From: Semisulcospira habei
Taxonomy: Eukaryota > Mollusca > Gastropoda > Semisulcospiridae
Assembly (NCBI GenBank): GCA_036245525.1
Contig: BTPG01000003.1
Span: forward strand, 155,881,047 to 155,945,046
Direction: 5' to 3'
DNA length: 64,000 nt
The notes beneath the pieces were generated by a model, which saw nothing but the letters and a program-made list of their open reading frames with translations, did no database searches and was not told the origin of the DNA. How positions within the stretch are numbered: the first letter of the stretch is position 1; every line of letters starts with the position of its first letter. The position numbers and the translations under genes are program-made. Below are positions 52,831-61,943 of this stretch, piece after piece.

Positions 52831-53471
52831 AGAGTGACCGGTTGCATACCTGGGTGGGACCGGTCTTGCTCTTTTACCACATATGACTCCCACGTCGATA
52901 CACGCAAACTCCGCCCAACGGTTCCTTGTATCTTATCGCGGCTAAGCCCCGCTGAGCAGGAAATGATCTTGGAACGGACAGGCCACAAGCGCCGAGGGAA
53001 CAGAAGACGCAGCGATACAATCGGATCCCGACACAAGACTGGACCCTGCAAGGATTTGAAGCAATCATACTTGACATCAATAACACCGCATCAGGAATAC
53101 TGCAAGGATTTGAAAGCGTTCATACTAGACATCTATAACACCGCGCCAGGAATACTGCAAGGGTTTGAAAGCGACCATACTGGACATCTATAACACCGCG
53201 TCAGGAATACTGCAAGGGTTTGAAAGCGACCATACTGGACATCAATAATGCCGCGTCAGGACTACAGTTACATGCATGGACTACACGGATAACATGTCTT
53301 TATGTAAGGATTTAAATGCGACACACTGGAAGGAAGACACCAAGAAATGGACTGAGAATTGTAGGCCGGTTCCCTGATGAGTAAATCGGAGCCTGTAGTT
53401 ACTAACTACGAATACCGATCGAAACGCCCCTGAGTGCTTCACATTCTTCTGCTCGGACATTTTGAGGCGTC
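52825..53471 (+). mobile_element. hammerhead-delimited unit D (647 bp)
   Basis: Begins at the predicted cut of copy C with the 56-bp tail (52825-52880). It jumps to the middle of the body (ATATGACTCCCACGTCG, matching C at 52236) and continues through the 55-bp repeats to a fourth hammerhead. So it is a 5'-truncated copy placed head to tail after unit C. Confidence 0.78.
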
Positions 53472-53477
53472 GGGACC
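53368..53477 (+). ncRNA. type I hammerhead ribozyme, copy D
   Basis: GGTTCC 53368-53373, CTGATGAG 53374-53381, GTC 53469-53471, GGGACC 53472-53477. One change in outer stem III (CCGAG to CTGAG) turns a C-G pair into a U-G wobble, so pairing is kept. Core unchanged. Confidence 0.83.
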
Positions 53478-53525
53478 AGAGTGACCGGATGCATACCTGG
53501 GTGGGACCGGTCTTGCTCTTTTACC
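53472..53525 (+). mobile_element. terminal 56-bp tail, right end of the array
   Basis: The last tail copy ends TCTTTTACC and gives way to unrelated sequence (TCTGAATTTTGACGG). This defines the 3' end of the family as CTTTTACC(AC). Confidence 0.78.
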
Positions 53526-53736
53526 TCTGAATTTTGACGGCAATCGGTTATACATCGCGCTCTGAAACTGGCCCTATCCTATGCTTAGAGCGGTGAATTG
53601 TTTAATCCCTCTGCACGGGATAGCGGAAGTGCCAGAACGCGAGGTATGACTGTTTTCAACCGATTCACCGACGAGCTGCCTTTGGACGAACACAATGAAA
53701 TAACCAGACGATATAATACAATCAAACATGTATTAT

Positions 53737-53836
53737 ACTGAGGAACAAAAGAAATGCGACATTTTTGGAATCACATACAGTGTATGTTTCCGATGATTCC
53801 AAAAATGTGGCATTTCTTTTGTTCCTCAGTATATAA
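53737..53836. mobile_element. TA-flanked foldback, family G
   Basis: Arms TACTGAGGAACAAAAGAAAT... and complement enclose CATACAGTGTATG. Outer TATA on both sides suits a TA target duplication as in Tc1/mariner-type MITEs. Sisters at 56036-56143 and 58378-58477. Degenerate 45-bp tandem units (TTTGACGTATTTAAGCAG type) follow at 53855-54010. Confidence 0.7.
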
Positions 53837-54074
53837 TGTATTCAAGCGTACATAACGTATTCAAGTAATGGCATTCGTCCAATTGACACAGTTACATTTG
53901 ACGTGTTCAAGCAGTGTCATACGTTCAATGGACAGATATATTTGACGTATTTAAGCAGTGTCACAAGTTCAGTTGACACGGTTACATTTGACGCATTGAA
54001 GCAGTGACATGCGTCCAAGTGGCAGAGAGCAACATCGCCATAATCATCCCATCAGCACCACCATCATCGTTTAC

Positions 54075-54314
54075 CTTGATAGAATGTAGACGGCTGAACG
54101 CCCAGTGAGCCTCTTAGTGCCGCCTGAACGTCGGGCCATGCGATGACATTCCCGTGAAAGGGCACGCACGACGTTCGCATGCTCTCTATGGTGTTGAGGG
54201 ACAGCTCTTTGTCCCACATGTTGAACTGCGTCAGGCTGCCCACGAAGGACTCTCTCGTGCTGAAGTCCCCGCCCAGAGAGTCCTGTTCCTGTCCGATCAC
54301 CAGTTGCCCTTTGC
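54075..54314 (-). CDS. pentraxin domain exon 3 (EGF-pentraxin gene)
   Basis: A 240-nt exon encoding the last part of a pentraxin domain: KGQLVIGQEQDSLGGDF, FVGSLTQFNMWDKELS, SMRTSCVPFHGNVIAW, then LGVQPSTFYQ. GQEQDS-GG-F and GNVIAW are pentraxin hallmarks, and the QEQDS acidic cluster is the calcium-binding region in pentraxins. Acceptor TTTCAG, donor TCAAG/GTAAAC. It starts by completing the Gly codon begun in the 54737-54909 exon and ends in phase 1, so more exons follow at lower coordinates. Confidence 0.9.
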
Positions 54315-54315
54315 C

Positions 54316-54736
54316 TGAAACATTGACCACTGGGAGACGTAACCTGTGTTTTATCCAGTGGGTAAAAAAAAAAAAAAGCCCGGACAAACATGCGATATCA
54401 CATTTTTGTCAGGGCTTATAGCCCTTTTCATCCTGATACACTCTTGTTTTAAATAATGTCGACTATGACAGTTCAAGGGTAGTGCCAAAATATTCTGGCA
54501 CTACCCTTGAACCAAAAAGCTTGATCGTTCCTCTAATCTGTAAAGGCAGCTGTCAGCGGACAGTAAAGACAGTGGGCAAATTTGCAAAATTTCGGCCACA
54601 GGATATCATGGGCTAATTCACTGTTTTCACCGAAACACGTCTAATAAAATTTTGACCTGATTTTCCTGAAATCTTCTACTTTGTTGTTTACTACAACCTG
54701 TCTTTCCACACCAGAATCGCTAATTACTTTCCATAC
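54316..54736. other. intron with a short foldback
   Basis: Intron of the EGF-pentraxin gene. A small hairpin at 54468-54515 (TTCAAGGGTAGTGCCA to its complement) is a stripped family-A core. Confidence 0.6.
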
Positions 54737-54909
54737 CTGGCACAGGTCTGCCAGTGGACAGGTTGAAGCCGCTGTCGTTGAGGAGGCCGTCCAGGTAGAT
54801 CTTCCAGTTGCCCCGTACGCTGGACCACGTGAGTACCACGTGATGCCACAGCCCATCATTGGTGGCTACGTCCGTTACTATGCTCTCCTGGTTCACGTAG
54901 AAAGCAAAC
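54737..54909 (-). CDS. pentraxin domain exon 2
   Basis: A 173-nt exon: FAFYVNQESIVTDV, NDGLWHHVVLTWSSV, NWKIYLDGLLNDSGF and STGRPVP. WHH...TW.S..G.W..Y.DG is the central pentraxin/LamG signature. Acceptor GTTCAG, donor CCAG/GTATGG. It begins with 1 nt and ends with 1 nt, joining in frame with exons at 55794-55989 and 54075-54314. Confidence 0.9.
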
Positions 54910-54998
54910 CTGAACGCCAGAAATCGGAGAAAAGGTGCTGACAGCCAGCGCTTAGATCCACGAGCCCCCGTACTTTTTGAAGGAGTACTCCCCAGAGA

Positions 54999-55107
54999 GA
55001 CTCACTCGGGGAGTACGCCACAACTTGAGTACACTTATATTCAAATGAGACGCTAATGCATCTCATTTGAATAGAAGTGTACTTGTGGTGTACTCCCCGA
55101 GTGAGTC
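54999..55107. repeat. long hairpin in pentraxin intron
   Basis: GACTCACTCGGGGAGTACGCC and a near-complement ending GTACTCCCCGAGTGAGTC around TCTCATTTGAAT / ATTCAAATGAGA. A third, degenerate copy of the arm follows at 55130-55165, and a G-rich tract at 55190-55222. Confidence 0.7.
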
Positions 55108-55244
55108 TGTCTGGGGAGTTAATCATTTTATTTGAATACAAGAGTACTTGAAGCGTACTCCGTGAGTGAGTTTTTCTGGGGGGTGGCTGGGGGTGGGGGA
55201 GGGGGGGGGGTGGGGGGAGGTAATCCTGCAAACAGTGCGGGACA

Positions 55245-55317
55245 TTAACACATTCGAGACGTGCAGTATTCGGCTCAATGCCGCGTATACGGGTGCGGCA
55301 CGTCTCGAGTGAGTTAA
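55245..55317. mobile_element. TTAA-ended foldback, family C
   Basis: TTAA at 55245-55248 and 55314-55317, with CACATTCGAGACGTG / CACGTCTCGAGTGAG arms. 73 bp in total. Sister at 56551-56631. Confidence 0.65.
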
Positions 55318-55647
55318 ATAGTAGGTATAAAAAACGGCGCTAGTAGGGAAGAACCGTGTGCCCTCATCAACGGAAATAAATTCGTGCATCTAGTTCTGTC
55401 CTGGACAGGCAATAGACAGAAAGTCCATTACGTGAACATGGAGGTTTTTATCTTATTACGCTAAAAATCTCACTTTTCGCAAAAGAATAGACTTACTGTC
55501 TTGGCAGAGGTGTCTTCACACAAAATGGGGTTGTAGACTTTATTTCACTAGAGAGTACAAGTCATGTATATATATTTGTGCACTTCAAACTGGGCCACGT
55601 CGGTGTATATTCAGAGTGGAATGAAGGCGTGTCATACACACATGCAT

Positions 55648-55727
<80 letters not shown>
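55648..55727. repeat. (CA)n microsatellite
   Basis: About 80 bp of uninterrupted CA repeats in an intron. Confidence 0.95.
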
Positions 55728-55730
<3 letters not shown>

Positions 55731-55793
55731 TTTTATCAGAATCTAAACTTGTCTTACTAACACACGGAAGAAAATGTAGATATAATTCCTTAC

Positions 55794-55989
55794 CCATTGT
55801 AGTCAGTCAGTGTCAGCGTGTTATCGTTGTTACCCACGGCGTATGAGAATGGTGTGCCGTAGTTGTCGGTGTCGTCACTTCTCATCCAGAAGAACACGGT
55901 CAAGGCAGTCAGCGGCCGGTCAATGGGCAGAACGGCGAAGTCTGTCGTGCTGGCGGCTGGGAAGTCTAGCTGGTAATGAGCGTCCACGT
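55794..55989 (-). CDS. pentraxin domain exon 1
   Basis: A 196-nt exon: HYQLDFPAASTTDFAVLPI, then LTALTVFFWMRSDDTDNYGT, FSYAVGNNDNTLTLTDYN. LDFP..ST-D and TVFFWMRS...GT.FSYA are the opening pentraxin strands. Acceptor TTTTCAG, donor ATGG/GTAAGG. It completes an Asp codon started in the EGF exon at 56304-56461 and passes 2 nt to the next exon. Confidence 0.9.
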
Positions 55990-56035
55990 CTGAAAATAAG
56001 CGATGTGAGAGTTGAGAGAAGAGAAAAGTATATTG

Positions 56036-56143
56036 ATATACTGACGAGCAACAATAAAAGCGACATTTTTGGAACCACCGGAAATTCTGTAGTGTTTCCG
56101 ATGGTTTAAAAAATGTCGCATTTTCTTTGCTCGTCATTATATA
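56036..56143. mobile_element. TA-flanked foldback, family G
   Basis: ACTGACGAGCAA...AAAGCGACATTTTTGGAACCA and its near-complement around AATTCTGTAGTG. Lies in the intron between the EGF and pentraxin exons. Confidence 0.65.
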
Positions 56144-56303
56144 CACCACAAGCAACATCGTCCCACATCTGAGTAAAAGTAGAACGTATGAGTTATTTCT
56201 TTAGCGCACGTACTCGTATGACGACGATTCAAAACGCCTCCAAGGGATAGAACACGTCATCTGTAAATAATCACCACAAAACGATTTCTGAATAAACCCT
56301 TAC

Positions 56304-56461
56304 CCGACTCGCAATGGACACCAGTGAAGCCCTCCTTACAGTGACATATGTACTTGTTCACCAAATCTTCACATTTAGCTCCGTTCTGGCACGGGGATGA
56401 TACACACTCCAAAATCTCCGTCTTACAACGCTGGCCCGTATAGCCGGCTACACAGTCGCAC
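56304..56461 (-). CDS. EGF module exon (EGF-pentraxin gene)
   Basis: A 158-nt exon. It finishes one EGF ([15 protein letters not shown]) and encodes a complete one ([34 protein letters not shown]). The last residues lead directly into the pentraxin domain. Acceptor TACGCAG, donor TCGG/GTAAGG. It starts by completing an Arg codon split with 57528-57729. Confidence 0.9.
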
Positions 56462-56550
56462 CTGCGTAATATTAGTTTGCTAGTTAGTTTTGGGGATATA
56501 ACCATGAAAAGGCTACTAAGGCCATCTCGTCATCTCACATCAGAGACACA

Positions 56551-56631
56551 TTAACTCATTCGAGACGTGACGTATAAGGATCCGCGGCAAATAGCCGTGT
56601 ATCCGTATACGTCATGTCTCGAATGAGTTAA
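56551..56631. mobile_element. TTAA-ended foldback, family C
   Basis: TTAA at 56551-56554 and 56628-56631. Arms CTCATTCGAGACGTGACGTAT and near-complement. Confidence 0.68.
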
Positions 56632-56795
56632 ACACAAGAGAGTAAAAATATAACAAACTTTATTTACCATGCGACATTTATGAGTACAGGACTTGTATTG
56701 TTTTGTTGTTGTGTAACAAACAGTTACTGGTATAACGACCATTCACCACAATACACGCACTAGAATCACATTCCCCAACACTCCTTCCCCCACTC

Positions 56796-56796
<1 letters not shown>

Positions 56797-56885
<89 letters not shown>
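56797..56885. repeat. (CA)n microsatellite
   Basis: About 90 bp of CA repeats with a single CGCAT interruption. Confidence 0.95.
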
Positions 56886-56887
<2 letters not shown>

Positions 56888-56937
56888 CGTGCATAATTAC
56901 ATATTGTCACAGCAAGACAAAACAACTCATATAACAG

Positions 56938-57180
56938 TTAGGCTTTGCCAGTCATTCTTGTCGCCTCTCGGGTCCGATGAGGGGGAACAATGTCGGAGGT
57001 ATGAGTCTAAGGCTTTAACCTTCGACTCGTACCTCCGACACTGACCCTCCCTGATCGAACCCGAGAGGCGACAAGAACCACTGGCAAAGCCTAACACGTA
57101 ATACAACTGATAACGACAAGAGATAAATTCTCGTGAGCCCCCGCGACTGCGGGGACCCAAAAGGGTTTATGTCTCTTGCA
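56938..57180. repeat. two hairpins in an EGF intron
   Basis: 56938-57094: arms of about 65 bp (TTAGGCTTTGCCAGTCATTC and complement, TCGCCTCTCGGGTCCGATGA inside). 57119-57180: family D (CAAGAGATAAATTCTCGTGA against TTTATGTCTCTTG). Confidence 0.68.
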
Positions 57181-57421
57181 GATGGGTAGCGTTTGTCTTG
57201 CCCCGGCAGTCAACAGGTTAAAATTCGCATATGTTTCTCACGCCAGACCGACGCACATGGGTTCTTGTTTGGCGTACGCCAGACTCCGGGTCGATTCGGC
57301 TGAGAGACATTTCGGCGTGTTACTCCCCTTATACAAAACTGCATGGCCACGGCGAAGTAAAGTAACCCTTGGTCGATATGGACATCACTTCAGTTTCCAC
57401 CGCCACCACAATCCTAGTCAG

Positions 57422-57510
57422 CTAAAGGTCTTTGGCCACCGTGGGCCACAGCTGGCCCGCGCACGGCCGTGCGCGGGCCAACTGCGGCTGACGTCGGCCC
57501 GAGGACCTTT
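57422..57510. repeat. GC-rich foldback, family F
   Basis: AAAGGTCTTTGGCC...GGCCCGAGGACCTTT, with a GCGCACGGCCGTGCGC perfect inner palindrome. It ends 18 bp before the donor side of the next exon, so it is very close to a splice site. Confidence 0.68.
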
Positions 57511-57527
57511 AGCTCACTGGGACTTAC

Positions 57528-57729
57528 CTGAAGGCACTGGGCTCGTCCACGCACTGGCCGCCGTTTCGGCAGGGAGCGGACAGACACTCGTCTGTCTCGA
57601 TCTCGCACTTGGTGCCTGTGAAACCCTCCCTGCACGTGCACCGGTACCCGCTGACGTCATCCTCGCACGTGCCGCCGTTCAGGCAGGGCGCATCTTCGCA
57701 ATCGTTGACGTCATTCTCACACGTCACAC
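57528..57729 (-). CDS. EGF modules exon, two partial and one complete EGF
   Basis: A 202-nt exon: VTCENDVNDCEDAPCLNGG, SGYRCTCREGFTGTKC, then ETDECLSAPCRNGGQCVDEP and SAF. NDVNDC and ETDEC are calcium-binding-EGF starts. Acceptor GGGTAG (TAG), donor TTCAG/GTAAGT. It joins in frame upstream (58157-58270) and downstream (56304-56461). Confidence 0.9.
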
Positions 57730-58156
57730 CTACCCTGGCCAGACAGGCACACGTCAGTGGTAGGAAGATTTCGAACTGTACTGTCTTTTAACGAAGAAAA
57801 AGAAAGCTTCGAGGAGTGTACATACATCGTAGGCCTACACATAACACCAATTGAAAGCACTGTTGAGTGAGAATAACATCAGCAAACAAGCCAATAATAA
57901 ATATTTCATACATTGTAAAAATACAAAGTGCAATGACCCACGTTGCTGAATAAAAGCGCGAGACAAAAGAACCATGCCTGTATTGTCTGCCGAGAAATTC
58001 TTAGCCTCTTAGCATGTATGGACGAGGAACTCTATATGAGTTCGGTCCCATGACAGCAACTGAATAATCGCTGTCAGGGAACCTAAATCATATGGGCGAA
58101 GAGCCGCTCTTAGGGGACCTAACTAGTATGTCGTGTGATACATTTTGACGTCTCAC

Positions 58157-58270
58157 CTTGGAATCCGTTGCGACAGTTGCAGGTGAAGGAATTAGCACCG
58201 TCCACGCAGGTACCTCCATTCTGACAAGGGGAGGAGATACACTCGTCGATGTTGCGCTCGCATTTCTTTC
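58157..58270 (-). CDS. EGF module exon, most upstream in the window
   Basis: A 114-nt exon: [42 protein letters not shown] marks a calcium-binding EGF. Acceptor (T)nCAG, donor CAAG/GTGAGA. It begins in phase 1, so earlier exons lie beyond the right end of the window. Together the six exons give EGF x4 then pentraxin, the order found in SVEP1/polydom just before its sushi repeats. The orthology is inference. Confidence 0.9.
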
Positions 58271-58377
58271 CTGAAAAAAAAAATTCATTTGAACCTTCAC
58301 TGACGGGATACAGTGCACACCGCCAACTGCAAGAGGCGTAGATTTTCATAAATAATGCAGCTGTGAAAAGCACGAAA

Positions 58378-58477
58378 AGTATGCTGACGATCACAAAAAA
58401 TGCGCTGTCATTCGAATCAGTGTTTCCGATGACTTGGGAGATGTCGCATTTCTTTTGCTCGTCAGTATATAAACAAT
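58378..58477. mobile_element. TA-flanked foldback, family G, diverged
   Basis: GCTGACGATCACAAAAAATG against CATTTCTTTTGCTCGTCAGT. The turn TGTTTCCGATGA is shared with the two other copies. Confidence 0.6.
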
Positions 58478-58558
58478 ATACAAGGGACAGGGATTGCGAT
58501 GAAAAAAACAAAATAGCATATCACTATAAGCCTGAATTTCGCAGCAAATGAGATTTTT

Positions 58559-61500
58559 ACTTACTTACTTACTTACTTACGCCTGTCACCCCTACCCGGG
58601 TATAGGCCGTCGACGAGAGACCTCCAGCAACTCCTGTCCTGTGCTTCTCCTTCAATTCTACTCCAGGTGGTTCCCAGTCTCTTGATGTCTGCTTGGAGGT
58701 CTCGACGCCAGGAGTTTCTCGGCCTACCTCTTTTCCTCTTTCCCTGGGGGTTCCATGACAATGCCTGCCTAGTGATACTGGAAGCTGGCTTTCTCAGACT
58801 GTGACCGATCCATCCCCATCTTCTTCGCCCAATTTCATTCTCTGCTGTTATCTGCTCTGTTCTCTCCCAGAGTCTGACGTTGCTGATCTTCTCTGGCCAG
58901 TGGATTTTCAAAATTCTTCTAAGGCAACTGTTCATGAAGGTCTGTACTCTGTTGACCGTGGTTTTTGTCAATCTCCATGTCTCTGCTCCATATAGGAGAA
59001 CTGCTTTTACATTGGAGTTGAAAATCCGGACTTTGGTGTGTTGTGACAGCTCTCTGGAACTCCACACTTTTTTCAACTGGAGAAAGGCTGCTCTGGCTTT
59101 ACCGATTCGTGCTCTGACATCTGCATCAGTGCCGCCTTTTTTGTCTATGATGCTCCCGAGATAGGTGAAGGACTCCACCTCCTCCAACGGGGTGCCAGCA
59201 AGCAAGACTGGTTCTTCCCTGGTTGCGTTCAGCCTCATTGTCTTTGTTTTCTGTTTGTGAATGGTGAGGCCCACTTGGGACGAGATGTCAGCAAGCCTCG
59301 TGGTCTTGTTCTGCATTTGTTGATGAGTGTGGGACAGTAATGCCAAGTCGTCTGCAAAATCGAGGTCGTCAAGCTGTGTCCACAGTGTCCACTGTATTCC
59401 ACTTCGTCTGTGCTCTGTGGTCATCTTCATGACCCAGTCTATGGCCAGTATGAAGAGGAATGGAGACAGCAGACACCCCTGCCTGACACCAGTTCTGACC
59501 TGGAGCTCTCTGGTGAACTGCCCTTCGTGGATCACGCGACATGTCATGCCATCATAGCTGCTCTTGATCAGGCGGACGAGCTTTGTGGGTACACCGTAGT
59601 GTCGTAGGAGTTTCCACAGAGTCTCTCGGTCCACGCTGTCAAATGCTTTCTCATAATCCACAAAGTTGACGTACAGCGGGGAGCTCCACTCCAGAGACTG
59701 TTCCACGATGATGCGGAGAGTGGCGATCTGGTCTGTACATGATCGGTTCTTCCTGAATCCTGCTTGCTGGTCTCTCAGCTGGGGGTCAATGGAGCTCTTC
59801 ATTCTCTCTAGGATGATCCTGTTGAAGACCTTTCCTGGTACTGACAGCAAGGTGATTCCTCTGTAGTTGGAACACTTGCTGAGGTCGCCTTTCTTGGGAA
59901 GCTTGATTAGGTACCCCTCCTTCCAGTCAGCTGGCATCACCTCCTCTTCCCAGATCTTTCCAAACAGTGGGTACAGCATCTCAACTGTTGTCTCTAGGTC
60001 TGCTTTCAGAGACTCCGCTGGGATGCCATCTGGCCCTGCTGCTTTGCCATTCTTCAAAAATGCCACTGCTTTTCTGATCTCTTCCCGGCTGGGTCTGTCA
60101 CAGCTGATGGGTAGGTCGGTCTCTGCCGGCTGGATGTCGGGGGGGTCGGGTGGGCTAGGTCTGTTCAGTAACTCTTCAAAATACTCGGCCCATCTGTCGA
60201 GTTGGTCTGCTCTGTCTGCAATAGGCTTGCCTTCTTTGTCTTTTACTGGTCTTTCTGTATGGCCATACTTACCCGACAATCTTCTGGTAATGTCGTAGAG
60301 CTGTTTCATGTTGCCGCTGCCTGCTGCCTTTTCTGCCTCTGCTGCCAGGCTGTCTGTGTAGGCCCTCTTGTCTGCCCTGATACTCCTCTTCACCTCGCGG
60401 TTGGCTTCCGAGTATTCCCCCTGTGCCCTTACTTTGGCTGCTCTCGTGCGACTGTTGTTGACCGCTGCTTTCTTCTGCTTCCTCGCTTCTATCTTCTTCA
60501 AGGTCTGTGCCGACAGCCAGTCCTTGTGGTGGTGTTTCCTGAACCCTACAGTGTCTTTGCAGGTTGAGTTCAGCGCCTCTCTAACTGCCTTCCACTGCTG
60601 CTCTGTGGTGACCGCCTCCTCTTCATTTACTAGCTCCTGTAGCGCTTGAAACCGGTTGGACAGCACCAGTTTGAACTCTTCTCTAACTCCAGTTTCTCTC
60701 AGGAGGCCTACATTATAGCGCTGTCTTCTTGTTGTCTCTGTGCGGCTTTTCTTTAGCTTGAGCTTCATTCTTAAGGTAAGCAGATGGTGGTCTGAGGCGA
60801 CATCTGCTCCCCTCCTCACTCGAACATCTTGAAGGGATCTTCTAAATTTCTTGCTAATGCAGATATGGTCTATTTGGTTCTCTGTTGTATGGTCAGGTGA
60901 GACCCAAGTTGCTTTGTGTATTCTTCTGTGTGGGAAGATGCTGCCTCCAATGACAAGTCGGTTTAGAGCACAAAAGTCTACAAACCTCTCCCCGTTCTCA
61001 CTCATCTCCGAGCCTAGTCCCTGTCTCCCCATCACCTCTTCGTATCCGGTGTTGTCCTCCCCTATTTTGGCATTAAAATCGCCCATGACGATGGTGATGT
61101 CTCGCTCCGCACATTTGTCCACGGCACTCTGGAGTCGGTCGTAGAACTCTTGTTTCTCTTCCTCGTCACTGTCATTGGTGGGCGCATAACACTGGATGAC
61201 GTTCAGCTTGAGCTTTTTCTTGGTTCTAAAGGCTGCTGTTATAATTCTTGGCCCAAGAGGTTCCCAGCCCATCAGTGCTCTCTGTGCCACTGGTGACAGC
61301 ATGAGTGCTACTCCTTCTGTATGGGGGGCATTCTCCTCTTCATGACCTGAATACAGAATCATCTCCCCACTTAACAGCCTTTTCTGGCCAGACTGCGTCC
61401 ATCTGGCTTCACTGATGCCTAGCAGGGAAAGGTTGTACTTTTGCATTTCCGCTGCTATCTGGGCGGCCTTGCCGCTCTGGTACATGGTCTTGACGTTCCA

Positions 61501-61866
61501 TGTGCCCATGGTTGTATCCCTGGATAGAGAGAGGCGGCTCGGTCCTGTGGCTTCCGAAGACTTCCGGCTTTCACCACAGGACGTCATAAGTCTTCTAGTA
61601 GAAGAACCTTCCTCCTCCAGGAAAGGAATTACTGTTAGTCTTTTCGTCGGCGTTTTTGTAGCTATTTCCTTTTTTGCAGGGTGGGGAAGCTACCCCCACG
61701 CCCAACCCCCTTACTAGGAGGACCAGGGGTTTTCTGTCGGGGTCACCTTCCCTTAGACCATGTTGGTTCACGGCACCTTATTTCATTCGGTGCACCCCTC
61801 TCACGAGGGACCCCCTATCCACCACCCAGGGGACGCGCCTCAACGCCGTATGGTCCCAGCGCGAGG
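58559..61866 (-). mobile_element. full-length RTE retrotransposon
   Basis: A 3308-bp element with a perfect 13-bp duplication AAATGAGATTTTT at 58546-58558 and 61867-61879. The 3' tail is (TAAG)n (58559-58577, ACTT on +). The 5' end CCTCGCGCTGGGACCAT matches that of the copy at 6370. The only gene is the ORF at 58573-61587. The 5' leader (61588-61866) is about 280 bp. Confidence 0.93.
58573..61587 (-). CDS. RTE endonuclease/reverse transcriptase, 1004 aa, intact
   Basis: Encodes the single protein of the element: it nicks target DNA and primes cDNA synthesis there. Apurinic-type endonuclease: WNVKT with Asn31, SEARW with Glu60, YAPTNDSDEEE, GDFNAKIG and SDHHLL. A basic linker (RKQKKAAVNNSRTRAAKV) precedes the RT, with GPDGIPAESLK, FVDYEKAFDSVD and RQGCLLSPFLF. 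FADD lies at 744-747, then YLGSIIDKKG. The C-terminal part has LLYGAETWRLTK and RRWGWIGHSLRKP. No stop or frameshift occurs in 1004 codons. The degraded copy at 6370 has an in-frame ATG 22 codons upstream that here reads ACG, so this copy may start at a secondary Met. Potentially active. Confidence 0.93.
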   Translation of the reverse strand: MTSCGESRKSSEATGPSRLSLSRDTTMGTWNVKTMYQSGKAAQIAAEMQKYNLSLLGISEARWTQSGQKRLLSGEMILYSGHEEENAPHTEGVALMLSPVAQRALMGWEPLGPRIITAAFRTKKKLKLNVIQCYAPTNDSDEEEKQEFYDRLQSAVDKCAERDITIVMGDFNAKIGEDNTGYEEVMGRQGLGSEMSENGERFVDFCALNRLVIGGSIFPHRRIHKATWVSPDHTTENQIDHICISKKFRRSLQDVRVRRGADVASDHHLLTLRMKLKLKKSRTETTRRQRYNVGLLRETGVREEFKLVLSNRFQALQELVNEEEAVTTEQQWKAVREALNSTCKDTVGFRKHHHKDWLSAQTLKKIEARKQKKAAVNNSRTRAAKVRAQGEYSEANREVKRSIRADKRAYTDSLAAEAEKAAGSGNMKQLYDITRRLSGKYGHTERPVKDKEGKPIADRADQLDRWAEYFEELLNRPSPPDPPDIQPAETDLPISCDRPSREEIRKAVAFLKNGKAAGPDGIPAESLKADLETTVEMLYPLFGKIWEEEVMPADWKEGYLIKLPKKGDLSKCSNYRGITLLSVPGKVFNRIILERMKSSIDPQLRDQQAGFRKNRSCTDQIATLRIIVEQSLEWSSPLYVNFVDYEKAFDSVDRETLWKLLRHYGVPTKLVRLIKSSYDGMTCRVIHEGQFTRELQVRTGVRQGCLLSPFLFILAIDWVMKMTTEHRRSGIQWTLWTQLDDLDFADDLALLSHTHQQMQNKTTRLADISSQVGLTIHKQKTKTMRLNATREEPVLLAGTPLEEVESFTYLGSIIDKKGGTDADVRARIGKARAAFLQLKKVWSSRELSQHTKVRIFNSNVKAVLLYGAETWRLTKTTVNRVQTFMNSCLRRILKIHWPEKISNVRLWERTEQITAENEIGRRRWGWIGHSLRKPASSITRQALSWNPQGKRKRGRPRNSWRRDLQADIKRLGTTWSRIEGEAQDRSCWRSLVDGLYPGRGDRRK

Positions 61867-61943
61867 AAATGAGATTTTTGTGCTCGAAAAATAAGAGCTT
61901 ATGTGAGCCACTTGATGGCTAGGCCCTACTTTTAGATAAGTAG

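Noticed and set aside
55190..55222. G-quadruplex regulatory element
   Set aside because: The tract is G-rich on + but lies in an intron beside simple repeats; no regulatory context can be shown. The same holds for 63055-63095.
58801..61922. Many + strand ORFs across 58.8-61.9 kb
   Set aside because: They are antisense shadows of the intact RTE ORF; the minus reading has all catalytic motifs.
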